From positions 310,001 to 374,000 of the forward strand of contig QPMI01000089.1 in the NCBI GenBank assembly GCA_004431415.1: 64,000 nucleotides of DNA. Reading direction: 5' to 3'. Both the position numbers and the translations under genes were made by a program. The notes beneath the pieces are model-generated. The model was not told the DNA's origin. It saw only the letters and a program-made list of their open reading frames with translations, and searched no databases. This document shows positions 31,261 through 43,586 of the stretch, in pieces. Position 1 is the stretch's first letter; every line of letters begins with the position of its first letter. Origin of the DNA: Cyanophora paradoxa (Eukaryota > Glaucocystophyceae > Cyanophorales > Cyanophoraceae).

Positions 31261-34200
31261 CTAGCGCCGTTCGGCAGCTGCAGGGCGGCGGTCCCCGTAA
31301 GCGGCGGCGCCGGCGAGGGCCGCCGCGGCGGAGGCGGCGCCGGCGGCGGCGGGGCCGCGGCGGGCCGGCGTCGGCGACGGAGGGCGGGGCGGAGGCGCGG
31401 CGCCCAGCGGCCGCCTCCTGCGCCTGGCGGGCCGCGAGCTCGCCGGGGACGCCCCCGGCCACCCCGCCCAGGGCGGCCCCGGCGGCGGCGCGCAGGCCCG
31501 CGAGCAGGGCGAGGGCGCGCCCGCCGGCGAGCCAGCGGGCGGCGTCGAAGGCCAGGCCGAGCTTGGGGAGGGTCTGCCCGACGAGAACGGCGGCGATGCC
31601 TAGGAGCGCCATCCCGTACATAAGCTGCGCGTGACGTCACGGACGGAGGGGGGGGGGGAAGGGGTGACGTCACGCGCCGAGCCGGCGTCGAAGAGGTAGG
31701 CGAGGTGGAGGGCGATGAGGCCGAGGAGGATGACGGCCTGTACCCCCGCCAGAAGCACGCCCTGCGCCTCCGCCTGCGCGCGCCGCCGCGTCAGCCGAGC
31801 CGAGGGGCCGTTAGTTTATAGCTGCTTCGATAGTTACTCAAGCTGCTATTATGATTTTATATTAACGCGAGCCGCTCGAAGAAGCCGGGGAGGGGCCGCA
31901 CGAGGCGGTTGGAGGACGGGTGCCACGCCAGGTGCGCGCTGCGGCGCGGCGCGGGTCGGCGGCGGCGGCGGCGATGATAAATGAAAGGGTACAGCTTTAC
32001 CAGAGGACGGCGAGCTCGAGGGCGAGCAGGAGGCCGAGTTGCTGGAGGGGGTACCGGTATGAGCGACGAGGACGGACGGGGAGGAAGGGGGGAGGGGGGG
32101 GGGGCTAGTACCGCGAGGGGGCCCCCGGGGGCGTCGGAGGGGCGGGCGGGCCCCTGCGGGGACATGAAGAGGCCGACGATCAGGGCGGCCGCCGCGCCCT
32201 TGAGCAGCTCCGCGATCCCGAACAGGAACTGCGCGCCGCCGGCTCAGCCAAATTGAAAGAAGAAGGAAGGAAAGGAGCCGAATCGGAGGGTTTGGCATAT
32301 AAGTAACTATCTAGCTAGCTGCGCGCGCCATGAGGCGGTCCGGGGCAAGAGAAGAGAAGCTAAGCAAAGGAATTCTAAGAAGTCTAGAGAGAAGCTAAGA
32401 GAGAAGAGAAGCTAAGCAAAGGAATTCTAAGAAGCGGGATCTGAATGTTGGGTATCCGCGCGCGCCATGAGGCGGTCCGGGGTCTAGTCTAGAATGTCCC
32501 CGGAGCTCATGATCATGATCAGACAAGTGGAAAAATGTTAGAGAAGGAAGCTAAGGTAATGTTGCGCGCCATGAGGCGGTCCGGGGTCGGGGTCTATCTA
32601 GCATCTAAAAGGCATAAAAGGCATAAAAGCATCTATCTATCTGTCATAAAGGCGAAATGAGTCGCGCGCGCCATGAGGCGGTCCGGGGTGTAGTCCTTGA
32701 AGAGGTCCATGAAGCCGAACGCGAAGGCCTCCGCCTCGCCTTTCGTTGGGGGCGGCGCCGCCCCGCCCGCCGGCCCCGCCCGCGCCGCGCGGGCCGCGAC
32801 GGCGCGCTGGTGCACCTCGTCCACGTCGTATGGGAGCTCCGCCTGCGCAGGCGGATTGGATTAGAGGCTAGCTTGGAGACTCGCCAGGCTGCTAGTTGTG
32901 CTATATTATTATAGTGTTAGCTGCAGTGAACTATAGTTAGCTATGGTGAGCTTACGGCGGGGATGCCGGCGGCGCGGGCGAGCTCGCTGCGGCCGCGGCC
33001 CTCGACGCGGATCGGGACCCACTCCCCGCGGAACACCAGCCGCCTCCGCTGCGCTCAGGTCAGATCAAATGGCTGGGCGGCTGCTTAAGATGAAGAAGGC
33101 TCGCGCACGCGGCGCCAGAGGATGCGGAGGACGTCGCGGGACAGCAGAAAGGCGTGCGCCGCCCGAACGTAGAGCCGCTTCAGCGGCAGCGCCCGCGGCC
33201 GCGCCCCGCCGTGCGCGCGCGCGTACCCCGCCGGGTCCGACGTCTGCTCCTCCCAGCGGCGCAGGCGGCGGGAGCCGGGGCCGGCCCCCGCGCGGAAGGC
33301 GGCGACGGCCAGGGCCGCCTTCATCGCTCCGCCGCCGCCCGGCGCCGCGCCCCACCCGCCCCTCCTCCGCCGGTTCCGAGGGCGCCACGGAGGCGGCCCC
33401 ACGCGGCTGCCTTCGAAGGGGCGGCGCGCTCGGCGGGAGCCGCCTCGTCCAGCTTGCCGCCGCCGCCGCCGCCGCGCTGCGGCTGCTGCTGCGCGGGGGG
33501 CCGCCGGTGCGCCCGCCACGCCCGCGCCACCGCCTCCCTCAGCGCCTCGGTACCCCCCTCGGGGTTGCCCGGCGTCTCCCCCTCCAGCTTCTCGCCCTCC
33601 TCGAGGATCGGGGCGACGAAGGCGGCGGAGGGGACGGCGGCACCCCCGAAGGGGTTGGGGAAGGCGGGGACCGCGAGCCCCCGCAGCGGGTCCGAGTGGG
33701 ACTCCTGTGCCGAAACCGCCGTCCTCAGACGGGCTGGGAGGGGGCGGGCCAAGTACAACGACAACGACAACAACAGCAACGACGCGCCTTGCTTGCGACG
33801 CCGACCTGCTCCCAGGGGCGCGCCCCGATGTCCGCCCGGGGCGTCACCTGAGGCAGGCCATCCCCCCTGCCCCACCGGCATCAGACAAAGAGCAGCGGGG
33901 GTAGAGGGGCGTACAGGGAGAGCTGGCCGCCCTTGCCGTAGTACCCGGGGGCCTCCCGCGCCTCCCGCTCCGCACGCTCCTCCGGCGTCTCGAGGTCGTC
34001 GTCCCCGCCGTCCCCCTCCGCCCCCGCCCCCGTCGGGTGCACCTGCACCTGCGCCGGCGCCTCAGTCCCCTTCGTTCTATCCCCAGGATCGGAGAAGAGG
34101 GCGGGCCGACCTTCCGCGCGCGGCGGCGGCGGTAGCGCTCGCGGGCGCGCGCGATTTCCTCCATGACGGGCGTCGCGGGGGCCGCCCCCTCCGCCCCGGG

Positions 34201-37200
34201 CCCCGCCGCCGCCGGCGCCACCGCCCCCGCCGGCTCCCTGCACCCGAAGTTAGGGGGGTGGGGGAAGGGGACGAGGGGGGTACAGTACCCGTAGAGGACG
34301 ACTGAGAGGGGCGGGTGGCGGACGTACTTCACGAAGGGCCGCCAGCGCACGCGGTGCAGCTGTACCCCGGCGGGGTGAGAACGGCGAAACGCTGTACCCC
34401 GGCGGGAGCGGCCGCACGAGGAGCCAGGCGGCGCCGAGGACGGCGACGAGGAGGACGAGGAGGAGGTAGGCGACGGCGAGGCGGCGCAGGTCGGCGCTGG
34501 CGCCCAGCTTGAGGCACCGCGCCGCCGCCGCCGTGATCGGCTTCTGCGCCCCGCGCCGCGTGAGAGGGGTGAAGCTAGTTCGTTTCGTCGGCAAGCTAGA
34601 TAGCTTCAGCGTGGAGGGAGGAAGGGAGGTCGTTGCGCGCATTCACGACGAGAAAGACGACGATCTCGACGGCTGCGGCGAAAGGCGGCCTCAGCACGCG
34701 CAGCTGCAGGGGCGGGGGCGCGAGAGCACTACAAAACGCACCGGGGAAGGCGAGGGGCCCCGGGAGGGGCCCGCGGAGCCGGCCCTTCCAGAGGAGGAGG
34801 CGCCAGAGGAGGAAGTGGAGGAGGGCGGCCCCGCCCAGCACCACCGCGCACCAGAAGATCGTCGTCTGTCGGATCAGGTTGGTTGGTTGGTTTAGCTGCT
34901 TAGTTTAACTAATCATGTCTCAAGGGGCGGACGCGGAATGCGTTGTCGGCAGCCTCGGCCTGCCAACGCGCGTTCGACGCCGCGTACTCCACCTGGGGGG
35001 GGGATGAGAGGAGCGGGGGGTACAGATGGCGGGAGAGGGCGCGCCTCGACTTGGGTGAGGGGCCGGCCGGCGGCCTCGGCGGAGGCGGCGGCCTGCAGCA
35101 GGGCCCGGCGGAGGGCGGCCGGCGCCGTCGAGGCGTTCGCGGGGGCCGAGAGCGCGATGTCGTACCCCGTCGGCTCCTTCGGCCGCGGCGGGTCCCTGCG
35201 ACGCAGTCGCAGTCAGAAGAAGCCGTCCAAAGGGGAAGGAGCGCAGTGCAGCGTAAGAAAGGGAGCTTGCTCGCCGGGAGCCGATGGGGTTGGGCCAGCC
35301 GTCGAGCATGAAGAAGGAGAGGCCGGAGCCGAGGGAGGAGAAGGAGCGGGGTACACGGTCCGAGGCCACGCTGCTGAACAGGTTCAGCACCTGCGCGGGG
35401 GGGTAAGAGGAGGGGCGGAGGGGGGTACACGAAGAAGAAGAAGAGAAAACGGGCCTGCATGGTGCCGACCATGACGACGACGCCGCCCGTGCCGGCCTGC
35501 AGCGCCCCGCCCGAGGCCGCCGCCCCGCCGGCCGCAGCGCCGGCCGCCGCCGCGCTCCCGCCGCCGACGCGGCCGCCGACCCGACGGCGGCGCCGATGCT
35601 CGCCGCGACGCTCGCGGCGACGCTCGCGCTGCGGGGCGGACGGGGCGGCGCATCAGCACGGGCGGACAGGGCGGATAGGGCGAACTGCTGGCGCGGCTCG
35701 CCTGACGCTGACGAGGGTGGCCGTGACGGTTGCGACGGAGACGACGGTCGCCGTGAGCTCGGCGCGCGCGACGGGCACCGAGTCGAGGGGGTCGGGGGGC
35801 GGCGCGACGACGACGCGCGTGCGGGCGACGGCGGCGGCGCCCTGGTCGTCGGTCGCCGTGAGCGAGAAGAGGTACGTGCCGACCCCGGAGACGTTGGCGA
35901 GCAGCAGGGCGCGGGTCTGGGTCACGGCGACGGAGCGGAGGCGGGCGACGGAGGGGCCGTCCTCCTGCCGCCACACGAGCGACGCGACGAAGCCGTCGGG
36001 ATCGGACGCCGCCCCCGCCACCTCGAACGAGGTCTCCGCGAAGGTACCGTTGGGCCCGGTCCGCGCCGGCGTCTGCAGCTCGAGCAGCTCGGGCGCGCTC
36101 ACGGCGGGGCCGGCGTTGGCCGGCCCCGCCGGCCGCGGGTCGAAGAGCACCGTCACCGCCAGCGCCTCGCTCCGCCCGTCCTGCCCGGCCGCCTTTTAGA
36201 AAAGAAGCGAAAGCGAGCGGATGGGACCGCACGTCGTTGTCGACGGCGACGAAGGCGAGGGAGCAGTTGCCCTGTACCCCCGGCCGCACTGGGAACGAGG
36301 CGACTGGGCCCTCCACGGCGAACTCGCTCGCGTTGACGGGGCACGCCGGCGAGGCCCGCAGCGCCCACTCGTACCCCGCCACGAGCCCGTCGAGGTCGGT
36401 CGAGGGGCGCCCCGTCAGGCGCCCCGGGCCGTCCCGGAAGCGGAAGACGTTGGGGGCCGGTACCCCCGCCGGCGACGCCGCCTCCACGGCGGCCCGCGGG
36501 AGAACGTTCCCCGCCCGCTCGGCCACGCGCACGTCGGCGCGGACGACGTACCCCGGGGGGAGGAAGGCGAAGCCGGCGGGGGGCGCCTGGAAGGGCGGCG
36601 AGCGCGCGGCGAAGGCGTCGGCCTCGGCGGCCGTCCGCAGGAGGAGCCGCGCGGAGACGGCGTAGGAGAAGGGGTACGACGCCGCCGCGCCGCTGAGATT
36701 GGACTGCAGGAGGGCGCGCCCGGATGCGGTGGGGGCGGAGAAGGGCGCGGGGCGGGCGGAGAGGTCTGCGATGGCGTCCGGGGTACAGTTGAAGGCCTCG
36801 GCGAGGCCGGCGGCGACGCGGGCGAGGGGCCCCGCGAGGCCGCGCGCGGCGGCCTCGAGCACGTCGGCGGCGGCGGCGCCGGCGGCCTCGAGCCGGAGCG
36901 TCACGAGCGGGGGCCAGAAGGCGGCGAACGCGACGTCGGCCGAGGCCTCCGCCCCCCGGTCCTCGTCGGCGACGGTCACGCGGAAGGCGTAGGCGCCCGG
37001 CCGCACGAGCCCCGGCAGCTCGACGGCGGCCGCCGAGGCGTTCGGCGCGAAGGCGGCGCCCGGCGGCCCCGCCGTCTGGTTCCAGCGGAACCGGAGGCCG
37101 GCGCCCGGCGCCGCCGCGTCCGGGTCGTACGAGGCGGAGGCGTTCAAAAAGAAGGCGCGGAGCGGGAGGGCGAGGCGGCGGGCGCCGGAGCCGGCGACGG

Positions 37201-37687
37201 CCGAGGCGACGGGCGGGTTGTTGTAGCGCCAGCGCTCCAGCGCCAGCACCGTGTAGTTGACGGGGTACACGTAGAACTCGGCGGGGCACAGCGCGAAGGA
37301 CCCCGGCGCGCTCCGCCGCGGCGGCGTGACGGCCGTGACCCGCGGGCCCCTGCCGCGGGATCGCCTCGGCGGGCGGGAGAGAATGGGCGAGAGAGGGGGG
37401 TACGCACGCGATGGAGAGCGAAGTGGCGTCGGCGCCGCAGAAGGAGAGCCGAAGGGAGAGGTCGACCGTCGGGAGGCCTGCCGGGCGGTCAGAGGCGCCC
37501 TCGGCTTCGCGGCGGCCGTTGGAATGGAGGGGCGGACCCTCGGCGAGGAAGACGAGGGTCTCGTTGCCGGCGGGGTCGCCGACGAGCACGGGGGCCGGCG
37601 CCGTCAGGTTGAACGCCGAGCCGACCAGCGCCACGCTCGCCACCGTCCGGAACACCGGCGCCGGCGCCGGCCGCGTCGGCGCCGGCG

Positions 37688-37724
<37 letters not shown>

Positions 37725-39871
37725 TGGGCTTGGGCTCGGGGTCGTCCCGTTCGACGCCGTACCGTTGGCGGAGGCGGCCGTGCCGTTCGTAGCCGCCGCC
37801 GACGCCGTCGCGTTGGGCGGGGCGGGGGCGGGGCCGGAGACGGGTGCGATCGTGGCGTTGGCGGGGGGCGCCTCGTCGGCGACGGGCGTGTAGGTGTACC
37901 CCACGGAGACGGAGAGGAGGCCGGTGGCGCGGGGGGGGAAGGAGATGCGGAGGGGGAACTGGTTGGCGACCTCGGAGACAGCCTGCAGCTGCGCCTCTAC
38001 CCCCGCCAGCGTCGCCGAGGCGAGGCGGACGGAGAGGCCCTCCCGCACGGCGTACGCGGGGGCGCCCCCGCGCGTCCGCGGCAGGAAGGTGCAGAGCAGC
38101 GAGCCGTTGGCCGGCGCGACGAGGCGCGGGCAGGCGAGGCGGGAGGCCTGCGGGTCGGGCGGCGCGGCGACGAAGAGCTCGATGGAGGCCAGCGCGCCTG
38201 CGAAGCCCGGGGCGGCCACCGCGAAGGTGTAGGGGCCCGTCGCCGTCCCGTTGCCGTCGCCGCCGGTCGCGTTGGCGAGGAGGACGGCGGCGTTGGCGAC
38301 GGCGCGGGGCGGCTCGAGCAGCACGGGGCCCTGCGAGGAGTAGAGGAGGCCGCCGAAGTCGGTGTAGGCCGGGCGACCCTCCACGATCGGCGTCAGCGTC
38401 ACCGCCAGCGTGTCCCCGCGGTGCAGCACCGAGGGGTCTGCCCAGGGGCGTGAACAAGGGGGGTACAGGACAGGAAGGGGGGTACGGCGCACAGGCGGTG
38501 ACGTTGATGTACTCGGGGACGGCGGCGAAGACGACGACCTCGCGCGAGGCGCGAAGCGGGGGGCGGCCGGCGGCCGTCGAGTCGGCGGGGGGCGAGAAGA
38601 GGGCGGTGACGGTGTAGCGGCCCTGGACGGCTAGGGAGCGGCCGGCCTGAGCGAGCAGCACGGGCGCGAAGGAGGAGACGACGGTGGCGGGGACGCTCGA
38701 GAAGAGCGGGTCCACGCCGCCGTCCGCCCGCAGCGACACGTACCGCCCGCTCGCCCACGTCGCCGACCCGTCCCTGCCGCCCCGTGAGAAGAAGGAGAAG
38801 CGGCGGGCGGGCGGGGCGGGGCGGGGCGGACGCGGCGCGAAAAGTGAGGTTGCAGGCGACGGAGGCGGCGGTGGCGACGGCCCCGGGGCACCGAAAGTCG
38901 AGGGCGGCGGGGTACGGGTCGCCCACGAGGGTCGCGAGGGAGCCGAGGACGGCCCCCGAGGAGGCGAGGAGGACCTCCAGCGTACCCGGGCCGGGCGCGC
39001 CCGTCGCGAGGGTCAGCGAGGCCGTGGCCGCCACGCCGGCGCCGGCGAGCGCGCCGCCCGGGACGGCCAGGGCGCCCTCGCCCGAGGTCCGCACGGCCAG
39101 CAGCGAGAAGTTGGCCGGGCCCTGCGCGCCCCTCAGCCCGCGCCGGCTCAGGCGCCCGCCCCGCCCCGCAGCGCGCACCGCTACGCCGCCGACGACGCTC
39201 CGGAGGGTGAACGAAGCGGAGTTCCTGGGGGTACGGGCGCCCGTGAGGGGGGGGGGGAGACCGGGGGCTGGGACGGGCGGGGGGTACCCGAGGTGGATGG
39301 TGGTGGGCCCCGTGATGGTGACGCTCGAGGGCGCCGTCGCTGGCGGGGCGCGGGGCGGAGTCAGAGGCGGAAGCGGGAGCGGCGGGGACGAGAGAGGGGG
39401 GGGGGGGGGGGGGGGGGGCGCCCGCACTGTAGGCGCTGAGGGCGCAGCAGCCCGAGACGCTGAGGCCGTTCACGAGGATCAAGCCTGGCGCGCAGCGTGA
39501 GGCGGCGAGGCGCGGCGGATCGGGCGGGTCGGACCCGTGCCGAGCGCGCTGAGCGGGGGCGTCACGCTGAAGCGGTACTCGTTGGAGGAGGCCACCTGAG
39601 TGACCGCGCCAAAGCTCGCCGAGGCGAGGCTGCCCCCGCCGCTCACGGACAGCGCGGCCGCCGCCGGCACCACCGCGCTGGAGGCGTTGCGCGCCGTGAA
39701 GGTGCACGTCGTGGCCTGCCCCGCGGGCAGCGTCGTGCTCCCGCAGGAGATGCTGGAAGTCGTGTCCAAAGCGGCGGCGACCGCCAGCGCCGCCAGAAGA
39801 ACCAGCGCCGCCGCGAGGGGCGGCAAGCGCGCCGCCGCGAGGGGCGGCAAGGGTGGACGCCGCATGGCCAT
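31261..39871 (-). CDS. Large PKD-domain, multi-pass TRP-like membrane protein
   Basis: The protein starts MAMRRPPLPPLAAARLPPL with a signal peptide, then two-cysteine beta repeats (ISCGSTTLPAGQATTCTFTA; LACPRLVAPANGSLLCTF). A PSPSPSP linker lies near 37,680-37,740. Two PKD-type domains follow: ASYDPDA-GLRFRWNQTAG with YAFRVTVADEDRG (about 37,140-36,930), and GAASDPDGFVASLVWRQEDG with GTYLFSLTATDDQG (about 36,030-35,840). The membrane part reads VLNLFSSVASDRVPRSFSSL, TIFWCAVVLGGAALLHFLLW, AVAYLLLVLLVAVLGAAWLL, then a long charged cytosolic stretch, MDLFKDYTPDRLM, FLFGIAELLKGAAAALIVGL, and two more hydrophobic helices. This resembles polycystin/Flc-type TRP-like modules, suggesting a channel or mechanosensor. 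Some introns use GC donors (35453, 32670). The last frame before 31261 is uncertain. Confidence 0.75.
32321..32690 (-). repeat. Exon-end and splice-donor copies in an intron
   Basis: A 25-bp sequence, gcgcgccatgaggcggtccg plus a few bases, occurs at about 32321, 32458, 32564 and 32664. The last is the true exon end encoding YTPDRLM followed by a GCGCGC donor on the minus strand. The other three sit in the following intron. Between them aagagaagctaagcaaagga is also repeated. Confidence 0.85.
39396..39418. repeat. 23-base G tract
   Basis: On the coding (minus) strand this is a C tract inside an intron of the PKD-domain gene. Confidence 0.9.
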
Positions 39872-40112
39872 TTCCTCTACGCTAGCTATCCATAGCTAGG
39901 CGTAGATCGAGCAACGGGCTGCGCGGCGGCCACGGCCTCCACGCCCGAGAATAGCCGCGGGCGTCCCCGCGCGGCTGAGGTCGCCGGCTGCGCCCCAGGA
40001 GGAAAGCTAACTGCACCACGAAGCCGCGCGAGCCACGACAAAAGTCCGCTAAGGGGGAACAAGGCCTGGTGGGGTAGCGGCGGTTGATAGGGGTAGGCCA
40101 CAATCTCGAAAC
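39872..40112. promoter_or_regulatory. Shared upstream region of the PKD-domain gene and RPS24
   Basis: The two genes are head-to-head with 241 bp between start codons. No named element is recognised. Confidence 0.5.
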
Positions 40113-40823
40113 ATGGCGGTGAGGGCGCTCCCTTGCTATGCCCGATAGGGGCCCGCTGATCGCGAGATAGCACGCCAGCCGACTTAGGCTTTCTTTTGCG
40201 CGCCCGTAGTAACCCCCCGGTCGCGTAGGACAAGACGTGCACCATCCGCACTCGGAAGTTCATGACCAACCGGCTCCTGAACCGGAAGCAGTTCGTGCGT
40301 CAGATTCAGCTTTGCCTGAGCGGTCGCCGCGCGTCGCGCTCCAAGGCCTCACACGCGCCATTCGCTCGCGTAGGTCATCGATGTGCTGCACCCCGGCCGG
40401 GCCAACGTGTCCAAGAACGAGCTCCGCGAGAAGCTCGCTAAGATGTACAAGGTCGACGACCCGGCCCGCGTCCTCGTCTACGGCTTCCGCACTGGCTTCG
40501 GTGGTGGCAAGTCCACCGGCTTCGGCCTGATCTACGACAGCGTGGCCTTCGCCAAGAAGACCGAGTCGAAGTTCCGCCTTGTCCGCGTGCGTTCCACCCC
40601 GCCCAGCTTCCCGCAGCGCGCCAGCCACAACCCGCTCCCGATCGCCGACCTCGCGCCCGCCCCACTGTGTCTGATTGTCTGACCGCGCTCCTTTTCTCGC
40701 ACACAGATCGGCATGGGCGAGGGCAAGCCGGGCGGCCGCAAGCAGCGCAAGGAGCGCAAGAACCGCATGAAGAAGGTCCGCGGTGTGAAGAAGGCGAAGG
40801 CCGCGACCGCTTCCAAGAAGTAA
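40113..40823 (+). CDS. RPS24: 40S ribosomal protein S24 (eS24)
   Basis: Four exons (40113-40118, 40229-40294, 40374-40586, 40707-40823) give 133 residues, the usual eukaryotic length. Key matches are [62 protein letters not shown] and the basic tail [16 protein letters not shown]. eS24 is a small-subunit protein needed for 18S rRNA maturation. The first exon encodes only Met-Ala before a GTGAGG donor. The next two introns end in GTAG rather than the common GCAG. Confidence is high because the whole protein is recognisable and every junction is in frame. Confidence 0.97.
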
Positions 40824-41601
40824 GCGGCTCACGGCCAACGCGGAGAGCTCAGCAGCTAGTAGCACAGCTAGCGCAGCTCAAGCCGCGCGACCAGCTTTCT
40901 CCGGATTCCGCCCCGGAGGAGCACAGGGGTCATCCCAGGATCGGCGTGCAGTCTCCCGTTTCGAGTTTCAAGCAGCTTCGCACAGCTGCTGTCACCGCTT
41001 CGCTTGTTCCGTCACCTTCTTGTTACGAAGCGAATGCGGCCTTCCCAGATGCGACTTCTACAGCCTGGACCTCCGAGCTCGCCTTTGGAGCCGCCGGCAA
41101 GGGGATTACGGGCTTGGAGCACAGATGCACGCCGAGAGTGCGCCTCCTGCTTTTGTTCTGGGCACGAAACCGGGGTGCGCGTTCTAGATCTAAAGCTGCG
41201 GCTGGACACGGTGCACGTAATCGCCATGGCACCTGCGCCCCCCTTCTAGAAAGCTTGCAATTGGCAGTGGCAGTCGCAATGCCCTTGTGCAGCTGGCGCC
41301 GGCCGCCGTGCCCGACTCGCCGCGACGGAGGATTGAGGGATTCGAGTTGGGCGCCGGCCCGCGCCTGCTCTGTACATGTGCAAGCGCAGTGCAAGCTGGC
41401 GCCTGCTGCCGCTAAGGGGCCCAGCGGTCGATGGCCATTCAGAATTCTTTGGGCCGCATCGTGGACGCGCTAAGCACAGCGCAATAGCCCCAACCCGGCC
41501 GGACATGCATATGCACGTACAGGCGCGCCGCCACGCCCGGGCCGGGGGGTAGGGGGTCGGGAGCGAGCCTGCGTCAGCGGCCCGGAGCTCGAGGCCTCAG
41601 G
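40824..41601. other. Intergenic region
   Basis: It contains the 3' flank of RPS24 and the upstream region of the phosphodiesterase gene. Open frames on both strands look non-coding. Confidence 0.55.
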
Positions 41602-43018
41602 ATGCTCAGCTTCGTGGCCGCGGGCCTCGCGGCGCGCAAGATGCGCGGCATGCAGCTCTCTGCCAACGCCCTCGCTCGGCCGCAGCGGGGTCTGTGCAGC
41701 GTCCAGCGGCTCCAGCCTCGCCCGAGCTTCCTGGGCCAACGGCACGCGCTCGAGCGTGCGTGCACGAAGCGCTTACATAGCCTACGTCTCACTCGTGCGA
41801 CCCCGCTGCGCGCAGATCGGGCGCTAGGATTCGGCCCCCGTGTGCAACGAACCGCCGCGCTCAGCGTGAGGGCCGCCGCGAGTACACGCGCGAAGCTAAC
41901 CTACGAGCTGCCGAAGATCGTTGGACACCGAGGAGCGGCCGCGATCGCACCAGAGAACACGCTGGCGGGACTCCGGAAGGCGGCAGAGCTCGGCTGCAAG
42001 ATGGTGGAATTCGACGTGAAGCTTACGCAGGACGGCCGCGTCATCTTGTTCCACGACCATCTCCTAGAGCGGTGAGCTCAGTCGCTGCGCCGCTGCTTGC
42101 GCTTGCGCCAAAGACAGGCGCCGCCGACCGGATCAAATCGATATCAGGACGACGGACGGGAAGGGCGACACGCGGAATCTCACGCTGAAGGAGATTCGGG
42201 ACCTAGACGCGGGCTCGCACTTTCACGCGGATTTCGAATCCGAGCGCGTCCCGACGCTCGAGGAGGCGCTGGACGAGATGGTCCGTTCGCCGGCTGCACG
42301 CCTGATCCGATGAGATTGGAGTTTGATTTGAATCCAGGTCCGCCTCGGGCTCTACGCGAACGTAGAGCTGAAGCCGTGCGCCGGGACCGACGAGCCGCTC
42401 GCCGCGGCCGCCCTCGAGGTCATCGCGCGCCGCTGGCCCCGCCACCTCCCGCCCCTCCTCCTCTCCTCCTTCGAGCGCGCCTCGCTCGCCGCCGCCGCCC
42501 GAATCTCCCCCGAGACCCCCCGCGGGCTCCTGCTCGGTGCGAATTCGAATTAAAGTTCAAATTCGAAATCGCTCGCCGCTCCGCGCCCGTTTTCTTTACA
42601 CACGTGCAGAGGAGCCGCCGGCGGACTGGGCGGAGGCGGCCGAGGCCCTGGGGTGCTCCACCGTCCACACCAACCACCTCCACACCTCCGACGAGGTTCG
42701 CGTGTACCCCCCAATCCCTTCCCCCCCCCCTTGATCGCGGTGATCGCGGTTCGCGGGGCGCCAGGTGATCGCTGAGGCGACGGCTCGCGGCATGCCGGTT
42801 CTCTGCTACACCGTGAACAGCGCCCGCGAGGCGGAGGGGTACGCGATTCGACTCGCCCGCCCCTTCTGGCCCTCATACCCCCCCTCTCCCCCTCCCCCCC
42901 GCGCAGGCTGTTCCGAAGGGGTGTGGCATCCGTCTTTTCTGACTACCCCGACCTGCTCCGCCGCCGCGAGCCGGCCACGAACTCCGGTATCCATCCCGCG
43001 ATAGCGCCCAGTCGCTAG
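41602..43018 (+). CDS. Glycerophosphodiester phosphodiesterase, organelle-targeted form
   Basis: Six exons (41602-42071, 42148-42280, 42338-42536, 42610-42695, 42765-42838, 42907-43018) keep frame and give 357 residues. An Arg/Ala/Ser-rich leader of about 100 residues, lacking acids, suggests plastid or mitochondrial import. The GDPD TIM barrel follows: [14 protein letters not shown], then [20 protein letters not shown], the metal-ligand strand YANVELKP, the hydrophobic [11 protein letters not shown], and the C-terminal [16 protein letters not shown]. Catalytic His of the HRG box, the E-x-D pair and the HD histidine are all present. The enzyme hydrolyses glycerophosphodiesters to glycerol-3-phosphate and an alcohol, important in lipid turnover and phosphate recycling. 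All donors are GT. Confidence 0.94.
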
Positions 43019-43586
43019 CTCACGTACCCCTCGCCCTCGCAGACGCGCCTCCCGCCTCCGGGCAGCGCCTCGACCCGCCTGCCGCCGGGTGCGGGGCGTC
43101 GGTACCCCCCGCCCTGCGCGTCCTTCCTGATTTGTGGCGCAGGGCTTCGGGCGGGGTGCAGGTACACCCGTCCTAGGCGGTCAGAAGCGGCTTTCCTGTT
43201 CCGTCCGGATTCGAACGAGCGCGCGATCCCTCAAGCTTCGATCCTGCCACGTGCTCCGCGCGCTGTTCGGACCGGCACCGGCACCGTACCCCCCTCGACC
43301 GGCCCTGCTCCATTCGCGACTTCGATTCTTCCGAACGTTAACCTCCGGCTGGCCTTCTGCCTCCAAAACCGCTCTCTCGTACCCCTTCCCTCGAGCTCCC
43401 CTCCCCTTGCTTTTTTCCGCGCCTTGCTGTTCCTTCGCGTCTTCAGATGCAAAGTCGATATACCTGCCCGGGCAACTGTACCACATAGAGATCTAGAGGG
43501 CTATAAATTTCTACATACGGAGTAAGGGCGGCACCCTACCCGCGGCGGCCGGTGCCGCGACTGCGCCTGCGCCTGCGCCTGTCTGC
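43019..43586. other. Convergent 3' intergenic region
   Basis: This separates the ends of two convergent genes and would hold both polyadenylation sites. A short gcgcct tandem repeat lies at about 43,560-43,580. No gene is supported. Confidence 0.55.

Noticed and set aside
36153..38739. Alternative long minus- and plus-strand frames over the PKD-domain gene
   Set aside because: In very GC-rich DNA stop codons are rare in all frames. Only the frame carrying PKD motifs and N-glycosylation-like sites is kept.
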